Positions 1-9,383 are shown, counted from the first letter of the stretch. The stretch is DNA of 64,000 nt from Phreatobacter stygius (GCF_005144885.1 NZ_CP039690.1:6560873-6624872), one strand, 5' to 3'. Made by a program: numbers and translations. The notes: generated by a model not told the origin, from the sequence alone.

Positions 1-527
1 TGCCGTTCAACGCCGAAGCGGCCTGCCGGATCGCCAAAAAGCCGTTGCTGGCGCTGCGCCGGCCGCCCTGGACGCCGGTCGCCGGTGACAACTGGATTGG
101 CGTCCAGGACATGGCCGCCGCCGTGACGGCACTCGGCACGCAACCGCGCCGGGTCTTCCTGACCATTGGCCGGCAGGAACTCGGTGCCTTCGCCGCAGCG
201 CCGCAGCACAGCTATCTGGTGCGCAGCATCGAACCGACGGGCGATGTGCTGCCCATGCCCGATGTCACGCTCATCCAGGCGCGCGGCCCCTTCCTGGTCG
301 CGGACGAGATCGCCCTGATGCGGCAGAAGCGCATCGACCTGGTCGTCAGCAAGAATTCGGGCGGCACACAGACCGAAGCCAAGCTCGCCGCGGCGCGGGC
401 GCTCGGCTTGGCCGTCGTGATGGTGGCGCGGCCTGCCAAACCCGACGTGCCGCAGGCCGCCGATATCGATCAGGTGATCGCCTGGCTCAGCCGTCATGGC
501 CTCACCCCGACCGAGCGCGGCGTATAA
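1..527 (+). CDS. cobK: Precorrin-6A reductase, C-terminal part (cut by window edge)
   Basis: This NADPH-dependent enzyme reduces the precorrin-6A macrocycle to precorrin-6B in aerobic cobalamin synthesis. The frame is open from the first bases of the window, so the start lies upstream and only about 174 codons are visible. The C-terminal half matches CobK/CbiJ: a TIGRQELGAF segment, then KNSGGTQTEAKLAAAR, then a VVMVARP strand, which is the usual order at the end of the second Rossmann-like lobe. It runs rightward and its last 34 bases overlap the end of the convergent cobJ, so the two genes share their 3' ends. The identification rests on motifs plus the neighbouring cob genes. Confidence 0.9.
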   Translation, partial: PFNAEAACRIAKKPLLALRRPPWTPVAGDNWIGVQDMAAAVTALGTQPRRVFLTIGRQELGAFAAAPQHSYLVRSIEPTGDVLPMPDVTLIQARGPFLVADEIALMRQKRIDLVVSKNSGGTQTEAKLAAARALGLAVVMVARPAKPDVPQAADIDQVIAWLSRHGLTPTERGV

Positions 528-1264
528 ACAAAAGGTTCTTCGCCAGCGCGTGCGATCAGCCGTGTCGCCGCGGCGCCGATCATCACCAGGGTCGACATGT
601 CGGCGGTTTCGGCCGCTTCGATCGCCCTATCAAGCGGAACGATACGGATCGTTTCGTCCGGCCGACCGACGGCGCGGGCGAAGATCACGGGCGTCTCGGC
701 CGCCCGCTCGGCGCCCGCGAGTTTCAGCGCTTCGCCGAGCTGCCAGGGCCGGGCCTTGGAGATCGGATTATAGAGCGCGATGACCAGATCGGCCGCCAGC
801 ACGGCCTTCAGCCTGGCGACGATGACATCCCAGGGCTTGAGATTGTCGGACAGCGAAATCGCGCAGAAATCGCCGCCGAGCGGCGCGCCGACACGCGCCG
901 CCACCGCCAGCATGGCGGTGATCCCCGGTTCGACCTTGATCGCCACGCCAGGCCAGCGGGCCGTCTCGGCCTCATAGGCCTCGAACAGCGCTGCCGCCAT
1001 AGCGAAGACGCCGGGATCGCCGCCCGAGACGACCGCGACGCTGCCGCCATCGGCTGCCAGATCCAGGGCGAAACGGGCGCGCTCGACCTCGACGCGATTG
1101 TCCGAGGCGTGCCGCCGCTGGCCCGCCCGCAGCGGCGCCCGGTCGACATAGGCGCCATAGCCGACAATGTCGGTCGCCGCGGCAAGCGCCGCCGCGGCTG
1201 ATGGCGTCAGATAGCGCGGATCGCCGGGGCCGAGGCCAATGACCGTGACCAATCCCGCCGTCAC
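494..1264 (-). CDS. cobJ: Precorrin-3B C17-methyltransferase
   Basis: CobJ uses S-adenosylmethionine to methylate C-17 of precorrin-3B and drives ring contraction in the aerobic cobalamin pathway. The 256-residue product has the tetrapyrrole methylase signature: an N-terminal IGLGPGDPRYLTP, SGGDPGVFAMA near residue 80, and VEPGITAMLAVAARVGAPLG in the middle. The start overlaps the cobI stop by 4 bases, so translational coupling is likely. It is the last gene of the leftward cobW-to-cobJ group and therefore probably under the riboswitch at 8622-8780. Its tail overlaps the convergent cobK by 34 bases. Confidence 0.93.
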   Translation of the reverse strand: MTAGLVTVIGLGPGDPRYLTPSAAAALAAATDIVGYGAYVDRAPLRAGQRRHASDNRVEVERARFALDLAADGGSVAVVSGGDPGVFAMAAALFEAYEAETARWPGVAIKVEPGITAMLAVAARVGAPLGGDFCAISLSDNLKPWDVIVARLKAVLAADLVIALYNPISKARPWQLGEALKLAGAERAAETPVIFARAVGRPDETIRIVPLDRAIEAAETADMSTLVMIGAAATRLIARAGEEPFVYTPRSVGVRP

Positions 1265-2001
1265 AGCCGCCGCCCTTCGCCAGGCACCAGGATCATCGAA
1301 AAATAGGGTGCCTCGTCGTCGGTCTTGTCGGCGAGCCGCAGGATGAGCTGGTCGCTCATGCTGGCGCGCTCGACATAGATGGCGCGCTCGATCAGGCCGG
1401 CCGCGGCGAGCGCGCGGCGGACCTTCGGGAAGTTCCGGCCGATCTTCATCACCACCGCGGCGTCGGTATCGCCGAGCCGGCGGGCGAGTTCCGCCTCCGG
1501 CAAGGTGCCCGGCAGAACGGTCAGGATGTCGTCGCCCCAGGTGATCGGCGCGGCGGCAAGCGTCCAGGCGCCCGACATGCCGGTAATGCCGGGGATGACC
1601 TCGAAGGGATAGAGCGGCGCCAGACGGCGCCAGAGATGCATCAGGGAGCCGTAGAAGAACGGGTCGCCTTCGCAGAGGATGGCGACCAGGCGGCCATTGT
1701 CGACCTCGGCGGCAAGCCGTGCCGCGGAAGCGGCATAAAACGCCGCCATCGGATTGATATAGGCTGCGGCGTCGACCGGCGCCTCGGTGGTGACCGGATA
1801 GACCAGCGCGATTTCGCGCGCCGGGTCGGCGCCGACCAGCCGGTCGGCAATGGTGCGGGCATTGCCGCGCTGGCCCTGCTTGCAGAAATGGACGAGCCGA
1901 TCGGCGGTCTCGAGGATTTCGCGCGCCTTGACCGTCACATAGGACGGGTCGCCGGGCCCGAGGCCAACGCCATAAAGCGCGATCTTGCCAGAGACGGTCA
2001 T
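1261..2001 (-). CDS. cobI: Precorrin-2 C20-methyltransferase
   Basis: CobI methylates C-20 of precorrin-2 with S-adenosylmethionine to give precorrin-3A. The product is 246 residues, the normal length for the family. Tetrapyrrole methylase motifs are visible: YGVGLGPGDPSYVTVKA at the N-terminus, CEGDPFFYGSLMHLW near residue 100, and VIPGITGMSGAW. A longer open frame exists upstream, but the extra 46 codons lie inside cobH and do not resemble the family, so the ATG at 2001 is chosen. It leaves a 4-base gap after cobH. Confidence 0.93.
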   Translation of the reverse strand: MTVSGKIALYGVGLGPGDPSYVTVKAREILETADRLVHFCKQGQRGNARTIADRLVGADPAREIALVYPVTTEAPVDAAAYINPMAAFYAASAARLAAEVDNGRLVAILCEGDPFFYGSLMHLWRRLAPLYPFEVIPGITGMSGAWTLAAAPITWGDDILTVLPGTLPEAELARRLGDTDAAVVMKIGRNFPKVRRALAAAGLIERAIYVERASMSDQLILRLADKTDDEAPYFSMILVPGEGRRL

Positions 2002-2005
2002 GCCG

Positions 2006-2653
2006 TCACTCCCGCTCGCTGGCCAGCGCATTGACGGCGGCTGCCGCCATGGCCGAACCGCCGCGCCGGCCATGCACGACCAGGAAGGGCACGCGGCCAT
2101 CGGCGGCGAGCGCCGCCTTGGATTCGGCGGCGCCGACAAAACCGACGGGAATGCCGATCACCGCCGCGGGGCGGGGCGCTCCGGCATCGAACATTTCGAG
2201 AAGCCGGAACAGCGAGGTCGGCGCATTGCCGATGACCACGACGCTGCCGGCGAGCTGCTCGCGCCACAGCTCCATGGCCGCCGCCGAGCGGGTCGTGCCG
2301 GCGTCGCGCGCCATGTCGGCGACCCTGGGATCGTCGAGGGTGCAGATGACGGCATTATGCGCCGGCAGGCGGCTGCGGGTGACACCGAAGGCAACCATCT
2401 TGGCATCGCACAGGATCGGCGCCCCGGCGCGCAGCGCCGCTTCCGCCTGACCAGCGAAATCCCCGGACATTTCGACGTCGCGTGGCAGGTCGGTCATGCC
2501 GCAAGCATGAATCATGCGTACCATCACGCGTTCGGCCACCGGCGCGAGGCCGGCAAGGTCGGCTTCGGCGCGGATCATCGCAAACGAGCGCGCATAGATC
2601 TCGGCGCCGTCACGAAGATAGGATTGGCGGCTGGCCGCCTCGGCGATCGTCAC
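2006..2653 (-). CDS. cobH: Precorrin-8X methylmutase
   Basis: CobH moves the methyl group from C-11 to C-12 of precorrin-8X, yielding hydrogenobyrinic acid. The 215-residue product carries the family features: a conserved MIHACGMTD segment around residue 50 containing the catalytic-type histidine, ILCDAKMVAFGV near residue 100, and GIPVGFVGAAESK toward the end. The start overlaps the end of cobG by 4 bases. The tight spacing on both sides supports one leftward transcription unit. The call is secure. Confidence 0.94.
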   Translation of the reverse strand: MTIAEAASRQSYLRDGAEIYARSFAMIRAEADLAGLAPVAERVMVRMIHACGMTDLPRDVEMSGDFAGQAEAALRAGAPILCDAKMVAFGVTRSRLPAHNAVICTLDDPRVADMARDAGTTRSAAAMELWREQLAGSVVVIGNAPTSLFRLLEMFDAGAPRPAAVIGIPVGFVGAAESKAALAADGRVPFLVVHGRRGGSAMAAAAVNALASERE

Positions 2654-3930
2654 GATGACGAAACTCCCTGAAGATTGGGCCCGATATCGCCGGTTCCGGC
2701 AAGAGCAGACGTGATATTGGCGGCGGTGAGCCGGGCCATGGGTCGGCCGGCCGCGGTCCCGCCAAGGACGATGTGATAGGCGCCGTCATGCCCGACCAGC
2801 GTCACATCGGCAATCCCCGGATGGGCACAGCCCTTCGGGCAACCCGAGACATGCAAGGTCATGCCGCCGGCAAGACGGGCGCTCGCGGCGCGGGCAAACA
2901 TCGCGGCATCGCTTTGCGCGGCCACTTCGCCGCGGCTGCAGGCCGGCGCCCCCGGACAGGCGCGCACGCCAAGGCGCGGATCGTCGGGCGCGACGATCAG
3001 ACCGAGCTTCGCGACCTCGGCCAGCGCCAGGTCCGGCCCGGCCAGCCCGGTCATGGCGAAACCGCGCCAGGGCGAGAGCCTGAAATCTTCGGCGCCGGCC
3101 GCTTCGGCGATGGCGGCGAGGCCATCGAACTGATCAGCGGTGCAGCGGCCGAAGGCTGCGCCGAACAGGATGGCGCTGGTGCCGCCTGGTTCGCTCACAA
3201 TCCCGGCCTCGGGCGGGCGCGGGCGCCCGGGCGGCGCGGTCGTTCGACCGAAGCCGAGCGGCGCGACAAGCCCGGCGAGTTCGTCTCGCGCCAGGTCGCG
3301 CATGCGCCGGACGAGCTCCGGCTCGGCCCGGTGGCGCTCGGCGAGCCGGCCCAGCAAGAGCTCGGTCACGCCGGGCAGGACCTCGACCGCGGCCGGGCCG
3401 AACCAGCTTCCATCAGGCAGGCCGATCACGCCGTGCGTCGACGAGATCGCCATGAGACGCAGGTCGCCCGCCTGTCGATCGAGCGACAAGGCGCCGCCGC
3501 CGTCGACGATCACGGAGGTCTTGGCCGGCAATCCCCCGATCTCGCGGCGGAGCCGCTCGATCCGTCCCGCCAGCGCCGCGGCATCGATGAGATCGGTCGG
3601 ATCGCGCCCGGCGAGCGGCGACACCAGTGTCAGCCGATAGGGGCCGACATCCTCGTCGGGATCGACCAGCGCCCCATCGATCAGCCCGGCCACCAGATCG
3701 CCATGGCTTTCCGGACGGACGCCGCGGATCTGCAGATTGCCACGGCCGGTCAGGTCGACAAGGCCATTGCCGGTGTCGCGGGCCAGCCGCGCGACGAGAC
3801 TGAGATCGGCGGCGCTGAACCTGCCGCCGGGCGGATGCAGCCGCACCAGCAGGCCGTCGCCGGTCGCCATCGGCCGGAGCGCGCCCGGACACCAGCCCCG
3901 GCGAAGCGCGGATCGCACCGCCGGGTTCAT
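2650..3930 (-). CDS. cobG: Precorrin-3B synthase (CobG)
   Basis: CobG is the oxygen-dependent enzyme that hydroxylates precorrin-3A at C-20 and forms the gamma-lactone, so it marks the aerobic route. The 426-residue protein is sulfite/nitrite-reductase-like, with two ferredoxin-like half-domains. Near the C-terminus there is a four-cysteine 4Fe-4S/siroheme-type cluster in ACPGAPACSRG and SGCPKGCAHPG. An upstream open stretch of 21 codons exists, but the ATG at 3930 overlaps the cobN stop in an ATGA arrangement and begins the conserved region directly, so it is preferred. It also overlaps cobH by 4 bases. Confidence 0.9.
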   Translation of the reverse strand: MNPAVRSALRRGWCPGALRPMATGDGLLVRLHPPGGRFSAADLSLVARLARDTGNGLVDLTGRGNLQIRGVRPESHGDLVAGLIDGALVDPDEDVGPYRLTLVSPLAGRDPTDLIDAAALAGRIERLRREIGGLPAKTSVIVDGGGALSLDRQAGDLRLMAISSTHGVIGLPDGSWFGPAAVEVLPGVTELLLGRLAERHRAEPELVRRMRDLARDELAGLVAPLGFGRTTAPPGRPRPPEAGIVSEPGGTSAILFGAAFGRCTADQFDGLAAIAEAAGAEDFRLSPWRGFAMTGLAGPDLALAEVAKLGLIVAPDDPRLGVRACPGAPACSRGEVAAQSDAAMFARAASARLAGGMTLHVSGCPKGCAHPGIADVTLVGHDGAYHIVLGGTAAGRPMARLTAANITSALAGTGDIGPNLQGVSSS

Positions 3931-6900
3931 GGTGTCGCCTCGCCGGCGGCAAGATCGAGCAAGGCCGCGACCGAATTCAGCCGGGTCGTCCACAGGCCGC
4001 GCCGCCGGGCATCGGCAAAACGCTCGGCGATCGCCTGATGGGCTCCGGGATTGGCCTTCCGCAACCGGAGCGCCACGGCCTCGTCGCCGAGATAGGCCTG
4101 GAACACCGCGTCGAACATCGCGTCGGGCACGGCCTTGGTGGTCGCGGCGTAAACGAACAGGCTGTCGACCGCCTCGGCGAGTTCGGCGGCACCGCGCCAG
4201 CCATGGGCAAGCTGGCCTGCGATCCAGCGCGGATGGATGAGCCGGCCATGGACGATGCGCGAGAGATCTTCCGCGAGCGTCCTGACCTTCGGCGTGTCGG
4301 GCGTCGACGTATCGAGGCTATAGGCCCGGGCTTGGCCGCCGAGGCTTTCGGCCGCGGCCGCGAAACCGCCAATGCCGTCGGCGGCGCCCGACGCCTCCAG
4401 GATGTCGCGGCCGGCGACGTCGCTGACATGGATGAAGGCCTCGGCGCCGGCGACCCGGCCGGCGAAGCTCGCATCCGCCACGCCGGCGGCCTCGGGCCCG
4501 CCAAAAGCATGGCTGGTGGCGGCAAGATAGGCGCGGCCGAGGTCGGCCAGATCTTGCCAGTCGCCGTCGAGCGCCAGCGTGCCGGCGCCTGCGCCGAAGC
4601 GGCCGGGCGGTGCGCCGAACACCCGCGCCCGGTTCTCGCCGCGCCGTCGCGCCGCCGCCGGCTCGTTCCAGGCATCGTCCTCGTCGAGATCGGCGACGGC
4701 GCGCGCGGCTGAATCCAGAAGCGCGATCTGTTCGGGAAACGTGTCGCGAAAGGCGCCGGAAATGCGAATGGTGACATCGACCCTTGGATGGTCGAGCCGG
4801 GCGAGCGGCAGGATCGAAAAGCCGGTGACACGGGTCGAGGCGGCATGCCAGACCGGTTCGACCCCCATCAGCGCCAGCGCATGGGCAATATCTTCGCCGC
4901 CCGAGCGCAAGGTCGGCGAGGCCCAGAGATCCATCACGACCCGGCGCGGCCAGTCGCCCTGGTCCTGCAAATGGCGGTCGAGCACGGCGCGCGCCGCACG
5001 GGCGCCCAATTGCGTCGCCGCGCGGGTTGGAATGGCGCGCGGGTCCAGGGTCGCGAGGTTCCGCCCGGTCGGCAAGACATCGGGCCGGCCGCGATGCGGC
5101 GAGCCGGCCGGCCCCGGCGGCACGAAACGCCCGTCGAGCGCCCGGATCAGGTTCCGTCTTTCGTTGGCCGACGAGTCCTGGTCATGGAGCGCCTGGCCGA
5201 ACACATGCAGCCCGTCGCGAAAACTCGTCTCGGCGAGGTCGCAGAGATGGGCGTCGAGCGTGGTCAGCGCCGCGCTCATGTCCTGCTCGGCGGTGACGCC
5301 GCAGGCCGCGGCGAGGCCGGAGCTTTCGGCGCGCTGGCGGATTTCGGCGGCGACCAGATCGGCGCGGCGCGGATCCATCACCTGCGCGGCGCTATATTCC
5401 TCGACCAGATCGCGCAGCAGGGCGGTTTCGCCATGAAGATCGCTCGCCGCAAGCTCCGGCGGCAGGTGGCCGAGCGTGATCGCCCCGAGCCGGCGCTTGG
5501 CCGGCGCGGCTTCGCCGGGATCATCGACCACGTAAGGGTAGACCACCGGCAGCGATCCGATGGCGATCTTCGGCCAGCAGGCGGCCGACAGCGCGACGGC
5601 CTTGCCCGGCAGCCATTCGGTGGTGCCGTGGGTGCCGAGATGGATTATCGCGTCGACCTGGTCGACGATCCTGAGGCCGCAATAGAAGGCGAGATAACCG
5701 TGGCCGGGCGGCCGGTCGGGATCGTGATAGGCAAGCTTGCGATCGGGGCCGGCATCACGCGGCGGCTGCAGGGCAATGCGCAGATGGCCGGTCGACAAGG
5801 CCCGGAACCGGAAGGCGCCGTCGTCAAAGCTCGGGTCGTCCTCCGGTTTGCCATGGGCCGCGAGCAACGCCGCCTGGACACCGTCGGGCAGGCCGGCAAG
5901 GAAGGCCTGGTAAGTGTCGAGCGGCACGCTGAACCCGGCATCGCCGTCGACCAGCAAAGGCATCAGCGCCGCCGGCGCCGGGCAGTCGTCGACCGTGTAA
6001 CCGGCCTCGGCCAGCAAGCCGTGGATGACCTTGACGCTCTCGGGCGTATCCAGGCCGACGGCAAAGCCGGCGCGCCCGCCGCGCGCCGGATAGTCTGACA
6101 GCACCAAAGCAAGGCGCCGCGCGGCGGCTGGCTTTTGCCGGAGCACGACCCAGGCCAGCGCAAGATCGGCCAGCGCGGCGACACCGTCTTCGTCGGGCAG
6201 CAGGCGCCGCTCGACGAGACCGGATGCCGTGTCCTCCGTCGCCTGCTTGAAACCGACCACGGCGCCGGCAAGCCGGCCGTCGAATTCCGGCAGCGCAACC
6301 TGCATGGCCAGATCGACCGCCGAGAGCCCGCGTGGCGACGCCAGCCAGGCCTCGCGCGGATTGCCGACGGGAATGGCCTGCAGAACGGGGCAATCCGCGG
6401 TATCGAGCACGAAACCGTCGCCGTCACGCGCCGAAAAGGCGGTGGTCGTGACGATGACCGCAGGCTTGCGCGTCGCGATCAGCCTTTCCAGTTCGGCGGC
6501 GGCCGGCGCATCCTTCAGGCTGGTCAGCGCAATGACCAGGGGCGCCAGGCCGCGCGCAGCCAAGGCCCGCGCGAGCGCCGCGGCGATCCCGGTATCACCT
6601 GATGTCACACTGGAGCGATAGACCAGGACCAGGGCGAGCGGCCGGCCGGCGGGACAGCCGGCAAGCGCCTCGGGCCAGGCCTCGGGTCCTTTCGCCGCGC
6701 TCCAGGCGAACAAGGCCGGCAGCGGCAGGGCCGGCTCCACCTTTGCTTCGGGGTCGAGATGCCCGGCGATCCGGCCGAGCAGCCGGCGCATGTTGTCGGC
6801 GCCGCCGCCGGCCTGGAAATAGCTGTCGAGCGCATGCGTGACCGTGGCGTCGACGGTGCCATAGGCGGCGAGCCGGTCATCGCCGCGATCGTCGCCCGGC

Positions 6901-7232
6901 AGGACGGCGAGCGGAATATTCGCCTGCCGGCAGGCGGCATGGAGCTGGTCGAGCCCATAACGCCAATAGTCGAGCCCGCCGAGCAGGCGCACCAGCACGA
7001 AACGTGAGCCCGTGACCGTCTTGTCGAGATAGAGATCGACGGAAAGCGGGTGTTTCAGCTGGCGCAGGCTGGCGAGCCTGACCGTCAGCGGCTGGGCCTT
7101 GGCCGCCGCCGACAGCGCCGTCAGGTCGCTGTCGGCGAAAGACAGCACCACCACGTCGCCGGCCGCCTGGCCGAGGTCGACCGCGCGGTCGGCCTCGTCA
7201 AGCGTCACGGTGGTGGCGGGCAGGATGTGCAT
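3927..7232 (-). CDS. cobN: Cobaltochelatase large subunit
   Basis: CobN is the large, substrate-binding subunit of the ATP-dependent cobaltochelatase, which inserts Co2+ into hydrogenobyrinic acid a,c-diamide together with CobS and CobT. The 1101-residue length fits an alphaproteobacterial CobN. Conserved stretches include HLGTHGTTEWLPGK in the middle, VMDLWASPTLRSGG, and VTIRISGAFRDTFPEQI toward the C-terminus, all typical of the CobN/BchH superfamily. It lies 45 bases downstream of cobW and overlaps cobG by 4 bases. CobS and CobT are not in the window. Confidence 0.95.
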   Translation of the reverse strand: MHILPATTVTLDEADRAVDLGQAAGDVVVLSFADSDLTALSAAAKAQPLTVRLASLRQLKHPLSVDLYLDKTVTGSRFVLVRLLGGLDYWRYGLDQLHAACRQANIPLAVLPGDDRGDDRLAAYGTVDATVTHALDSYFQAGGGADNMRRLLGRIAGHLDPEAKVEPALPLPALFAWSAAKGPEAWPEALAGCPAGRPLALVLVYRSSVTSGDTGIAAALARALAARGLAPLVIALTSLKDAPAAAELERLIATRKPAVIVTTTAFSARDGDGFVLDTADCPVLQAIPVGNPREAWLASPRGLSAVDLAMQVALPEFDGRLAGAVVGFKQATEDTASGLVERRLLPDEDGVAALADLALAWVVLRQKPAAARRLALVLSDYPARGGRAGFAVGLDTPESVKVIHGLLAEAGYTVDDCPAPAALMPLLVDGDAGFSVPLDTYQAFLAGLPDGVQAALLAAHGKPEDDPSFDDGAFRFRALSTGHLRIALQPPRDAGPDRKLAYHDPDRPPGHGYLAFYCGLRIVDQVDAIIHLGTHGTTEWLPGKAVALSAACWPKIAIGSLPVVYPYVVDDPGEAAPAKRRLGAITLGHLPPELAASDLHGETALLRDLVEEYSAAQVMDPRRADLVAAEIRQRAESSGLAAACGVTAEQDMSAALTTLDAHLCDLAETSFRDGLHVFGQALHDQDSSANERRNLIRALDGRFVPPGPAGSPHRGRPDVLPTGRNLATLDPRAIPTRAATQLGARAARAVLDRHLQDQGDWPRRVVMDLWASPTLRSGGEDIAHALALMGVEPVWHAASTRVTGFSILPLARLDHPRVDVTIRISGAFRDTFPEQIALLDSAARAVADLDEDDAWNEPAAARRRGENRARVFGAPPGRFGAGAGTLALDGDWQDLADLGRAYLAATSHAFGGPEAAGVADASFAGRVAGAEAFIHVSDVAGRDILEASGAADGIGGFAAAAESLGGQARAYSLDTSTPDTPKVRTLAEDLSRIVHGRLIHPRWIAGQLAHGWRGAAELAEAVDSLFVYAATTKAVPDAMFDAVFQAYLGDEAVALRLRKANPGAHQAIAERFADARRRGLWTTRLNSVAALLDLAAGEATP

Positions 7233-7277
7233 GATTGGTCCGCGTTACGAGGCCTTGGCTGATCGCCCCTTGGCGCC

Positions 7278-8342
7278 TCAGCCGTTGAGCGCGGCCTCGA
7301 CCGCGCCACGGTCGAAACCCTTCAACCCGATCGCCACGATCCGGCCCTGGCGGGCCTCGCCCGGCGTCCAGGCCCGATCATAATGATGGGCGATGCGGCG
7401 GCCAACGCCCTGGACGACCAGGCGCATCGGCTTGTCGCCGACCGCGGCGAAACCCTTCAGGCGCAGCACGCCGGCGGCTTCCGCCGCCTTGGCGACCCGG
7501 GCCGCCAGGATGTCGGGCGAGCCGACCGCTTGAATCGCGAAGGAATGGCTCTCGAAATCGTCGTGGTCGTGGTCCGCTTCGGTCTCGTGATGCGAGGGGC
7601 GGCCGGCCAGATCGGTTTCGGCGGCGGCGCCGAGACCGACCACCAGGGCCGGCTCGACCTTGCCGTGAGAGGTTTCGACGATCTTGATCGCTTTCGGCAG
7701 ATGCGCCTGGATCTCGGCCTTCACCCGGTCCCGGGTGGCCTGGTCGATCGCGTCGCTCTTGTTGAGCAGGATCAGGTCGGCGCACAGGATCTGGTCCTCG
7801 AACACCTCTTCCAGCGGATTGTCGTGATCGACCGCGCCGTCCTGGGTGCGCTGGGCGGCGAGCGCCTCCGGGTCGTCGGCGAAGGTACCCTCGGCCACCG
7901 CCGGGCCATCGACCACCGCGATGACGCCGTCGACGGTCACGCGATTGCGGATCGCCGGCCAGTTGAAGGCATTGACCAGCGGTTTCGGCAGGGCGAGGCC
8001 CGAGGTCTCGATCAGGATATGGTCGGGTGGCTGCGCGCGGTTCAGCAGCTTTTCCAGCGCCGGGATGAAATCATCGGCCACCGTGCAGCAAATGCAGCCG
8101 TTCGGCAGTTCGACAATGTCCTCGGCCGTACAGCCGGTAATGCCGCAACCTTCGATGAACGACCCGTCGAAGCCGATATCGCCGAACTCGTTGACCAGCA
8201 CGGCCAGCCGCCGGCCGCCATTGTTTTCCAGGAGATGGCGGACCAGCGTGGTCTTTCCGGCGCCGAGAAAGCCGGTGACGATGGTGCAGGGGATTTTGGC
8301 CGGGGGATTTTTGACGGAAGTGGCCGGGGTCGGCTGGGTCAT
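7278..8342 (-). CDS. cobW: CobW-type GTP-binding metallochaperone
   Basis: This is a SIMIBI-class P-loop GTPase of the COG0523 family, first gene of the leftward cob unit. The 354-residue protein has a Walker A GFLGAGKTT at residues 24-32, the family metal-binding GCICC motif near residue 85, an ETSG switch, and NKSD for guanine recognition. A His/Asp-rich loop with HHETEADHDHDD lies near residue 250, followed by the CobW C-terminal domain. A role in cobalt delivery to cobaltochelatase fits the position directly before cobN. The 280-nt leader to the riboswitch suggests B12 repression. Confidence 0.93.
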   Translation of the reverse strand: MTQPTPATSVKNPPAKIPCTIVTGFLGAGKTTLVRHLLENNGGRRLAVLVNEFGDIGFDGSFIEGCGITGCTAEDIVELPNGCICCTVADDFIPALEKLLNRAQPPDHILIETSGLALPKPLVNAFNWPAIRNRVTVDGVIAVVDGPAVAEGTFADDPEALAAQRTQDGAVDHDNPLEEVFEDQILCADLILLNKSDAIDQATRDRVKAEIQAHLPKAIKIVETSHGKVEPALVVGLGAAAETDLAGRPSHHETEADHDHDDFESHSFAIQAVGSPDILAARVAKAAEAAGVLRLKGFAAVGDKPMRLVVQGVGRRIAHHYDRAWTPGEARQGRIVAIGLKGFDRGAVEAALNG

Positions 8343-8621
8343 GATGTGTCCGTGAAGGCAAAGGGGAAAGCGGGCGAGGGCGCCCTCGGTTCGGCATCCG
8401 GGCGATTCGTATGCGGGCGCTCAGTTGGCCCGCGGTCGGATCGGCGGCTCGGGATGGCGGGGAAGCGCAAGTCGTAGCGGGTCTCGGGATCTCATTACGG
8501 CATACTCCGTCTGGCAGCCGGCTTTCGCCGGAAACGCTCCCAAGGACGAAGCCGGGCGCGGAACGCCTGGACCGGTTGCCATCGAAACACCCCGCTCGAT
8601 GGGCCCATGAGAAGCACTGGT

Positions 8622-8780
8622 GACGGCAGGTCTCCTGGCTCACGGGTCTAAACTTTCCGCCGCCTTCCCGGGATCTTGCGCCCAGTGGCTTGTGGCTTCA
8701 GTTCGCCGCTTACAGTTGCGGGGGCAGCCGTGGCGTCGCACCACGTTCCCTTTTCACCTCGTCTGAGAGGCACCGTCGGG
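8622..8780 (-). ncRNA. Cobalamin (AdoCbl) riboswitch
   Basis: On the minus strand the stretch holds the ordered landmarks of a class I cobalamin riboswitch. There is a GGTGCC box (8769-8774), an AAAAGGGAA element (about 8747-8754), a GCCACTG core (8681-8690 region), a GGGAAGGC segment, and the B12 box AGCCAGGAGACCTGC at 8626-8640. It points at cobW, whose start lies 280 bases downstream. The leader from 8343 to 8621 is the likely expression platform; a small CCGGC/GCCGG hairpin near 8520 is the only clear secondary structure I saw in it. It probably controls the whole cobW-N-G-H-I-J unit. Confidence 0.95.
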
Positions 8781-8785
8781 ATTTA

Positions 8786-8814
8786 GCACTACCGGCGCGC
8801 TCGCCGATTTGCAA
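8786..8814 (-). promoter_or_regulatory. Candidate sigma-70 promoter for the riboswitch/cobW transcript
   Basis: On the minus strand TTGCAA (8809-8814) is followed after 17 bases by TAGTGC (8786-8791). Transcription would start a few bases before the first riboswitch element. The spacing is ideal, but the -10 match is only moderate. Confidence 0.4.
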
Positions 8815-8856
8815 TGGATGCGCTCCTTCACGTCCGCTCCGAACCCATAGGTCCTT

Positions 8857-9375
8857 ATGCCGAGCCCGACCCGATCCGTGACCCTGGTGTTGGGCGGCGC
8901 GCGTTCCGGCAAGAGCCGCCATGCCGAAAGCCTGATCGAGGCGCTGCCCGCACCCTGGCGCTATGTCGCAACCGCGCAGGCCTATGACGACGAGATGCGC
9001 GCGCGGATCGCCGAACATCGCGGCCGGCGCGGCGCAGGCTGGCAGACCGTCGACGCGCCGATCGATCTCGTCGGCGCGATCGCCGGGGCGCCCGCAGGCA
9101 CGCCCGTCCTGGTCGACTGCCTGACGCTCTGGCTGACCAACCTGATCCTGGCCGAGGCCGACATCGCCGCGGCGCGCGCAGCCCTTGCCGAGGCCTGCCG
9201 GAGAACCACCGGGCCGCTGGTTCTGGTCTCCAACGAGGTCGGGCTCGGCATCGTGCCCGACAATGCCCTGGCGCGCCGGTTCCGCGACGAGGCCGGCCGG
9301 CTGCACCAGGAGCTTGCTGATGTCGCGACCCATGTGGTCTTCATGGTGGCCGGATTGCCGATGATCGTGAAATGA
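8857..9375 (+). CDS. cobU: Adenosylcobinamide kinase / cobinamide-phosphate guanylyltransferase
   Basis: CobU (CobP) phosphorylates adenosylcobinamide and then adds GMP, giving adenosyl-GDP-cobinamide for nucleotide-loop assembly. The 172-residue product starts with the P-loop LGGARSGKSRHAE at about residues 12-24 and has VLVDCLTLWLTN in the middle and LVSNEVGLGIVP, all family hallmarks. It diverges from the riboswitch-controlled cobW unit and has no riboswitch of its own on the plus strand. A short AGG lies just before the ATG. Its stop sits 8 bases before the cobO start. Confidence 0.94.
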   Translation: MPSPTRSVTLVLGGARSGKSRHAESLIEALPAPWRYVATAQAYDDEMRARIAEHRGRRGAGWQTVDAPIDLVGAIAGAPAGTPVLVDCLTLWLTNLILAEADIAAARAALAEACRRTTGPLVLVSNEVGLGIVPDNALARRFRDEAGRLHQELADVATHVVFMVAGLPMIVK

Positions 9376-9383
9376 GGCCGGAC

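Noticed and set aside
2773-4038. A 421-codon plus-strand frame across cobG
   Set aside because: It lies opposite the conserved cobG gene, and its composition (Arg/Ala/Gly-rich) matches no family.
8622-8856. A riboswitch on the plus strand for cobU
   Set aside because: All landmarks read correctly only on the minus strand toward cobW.
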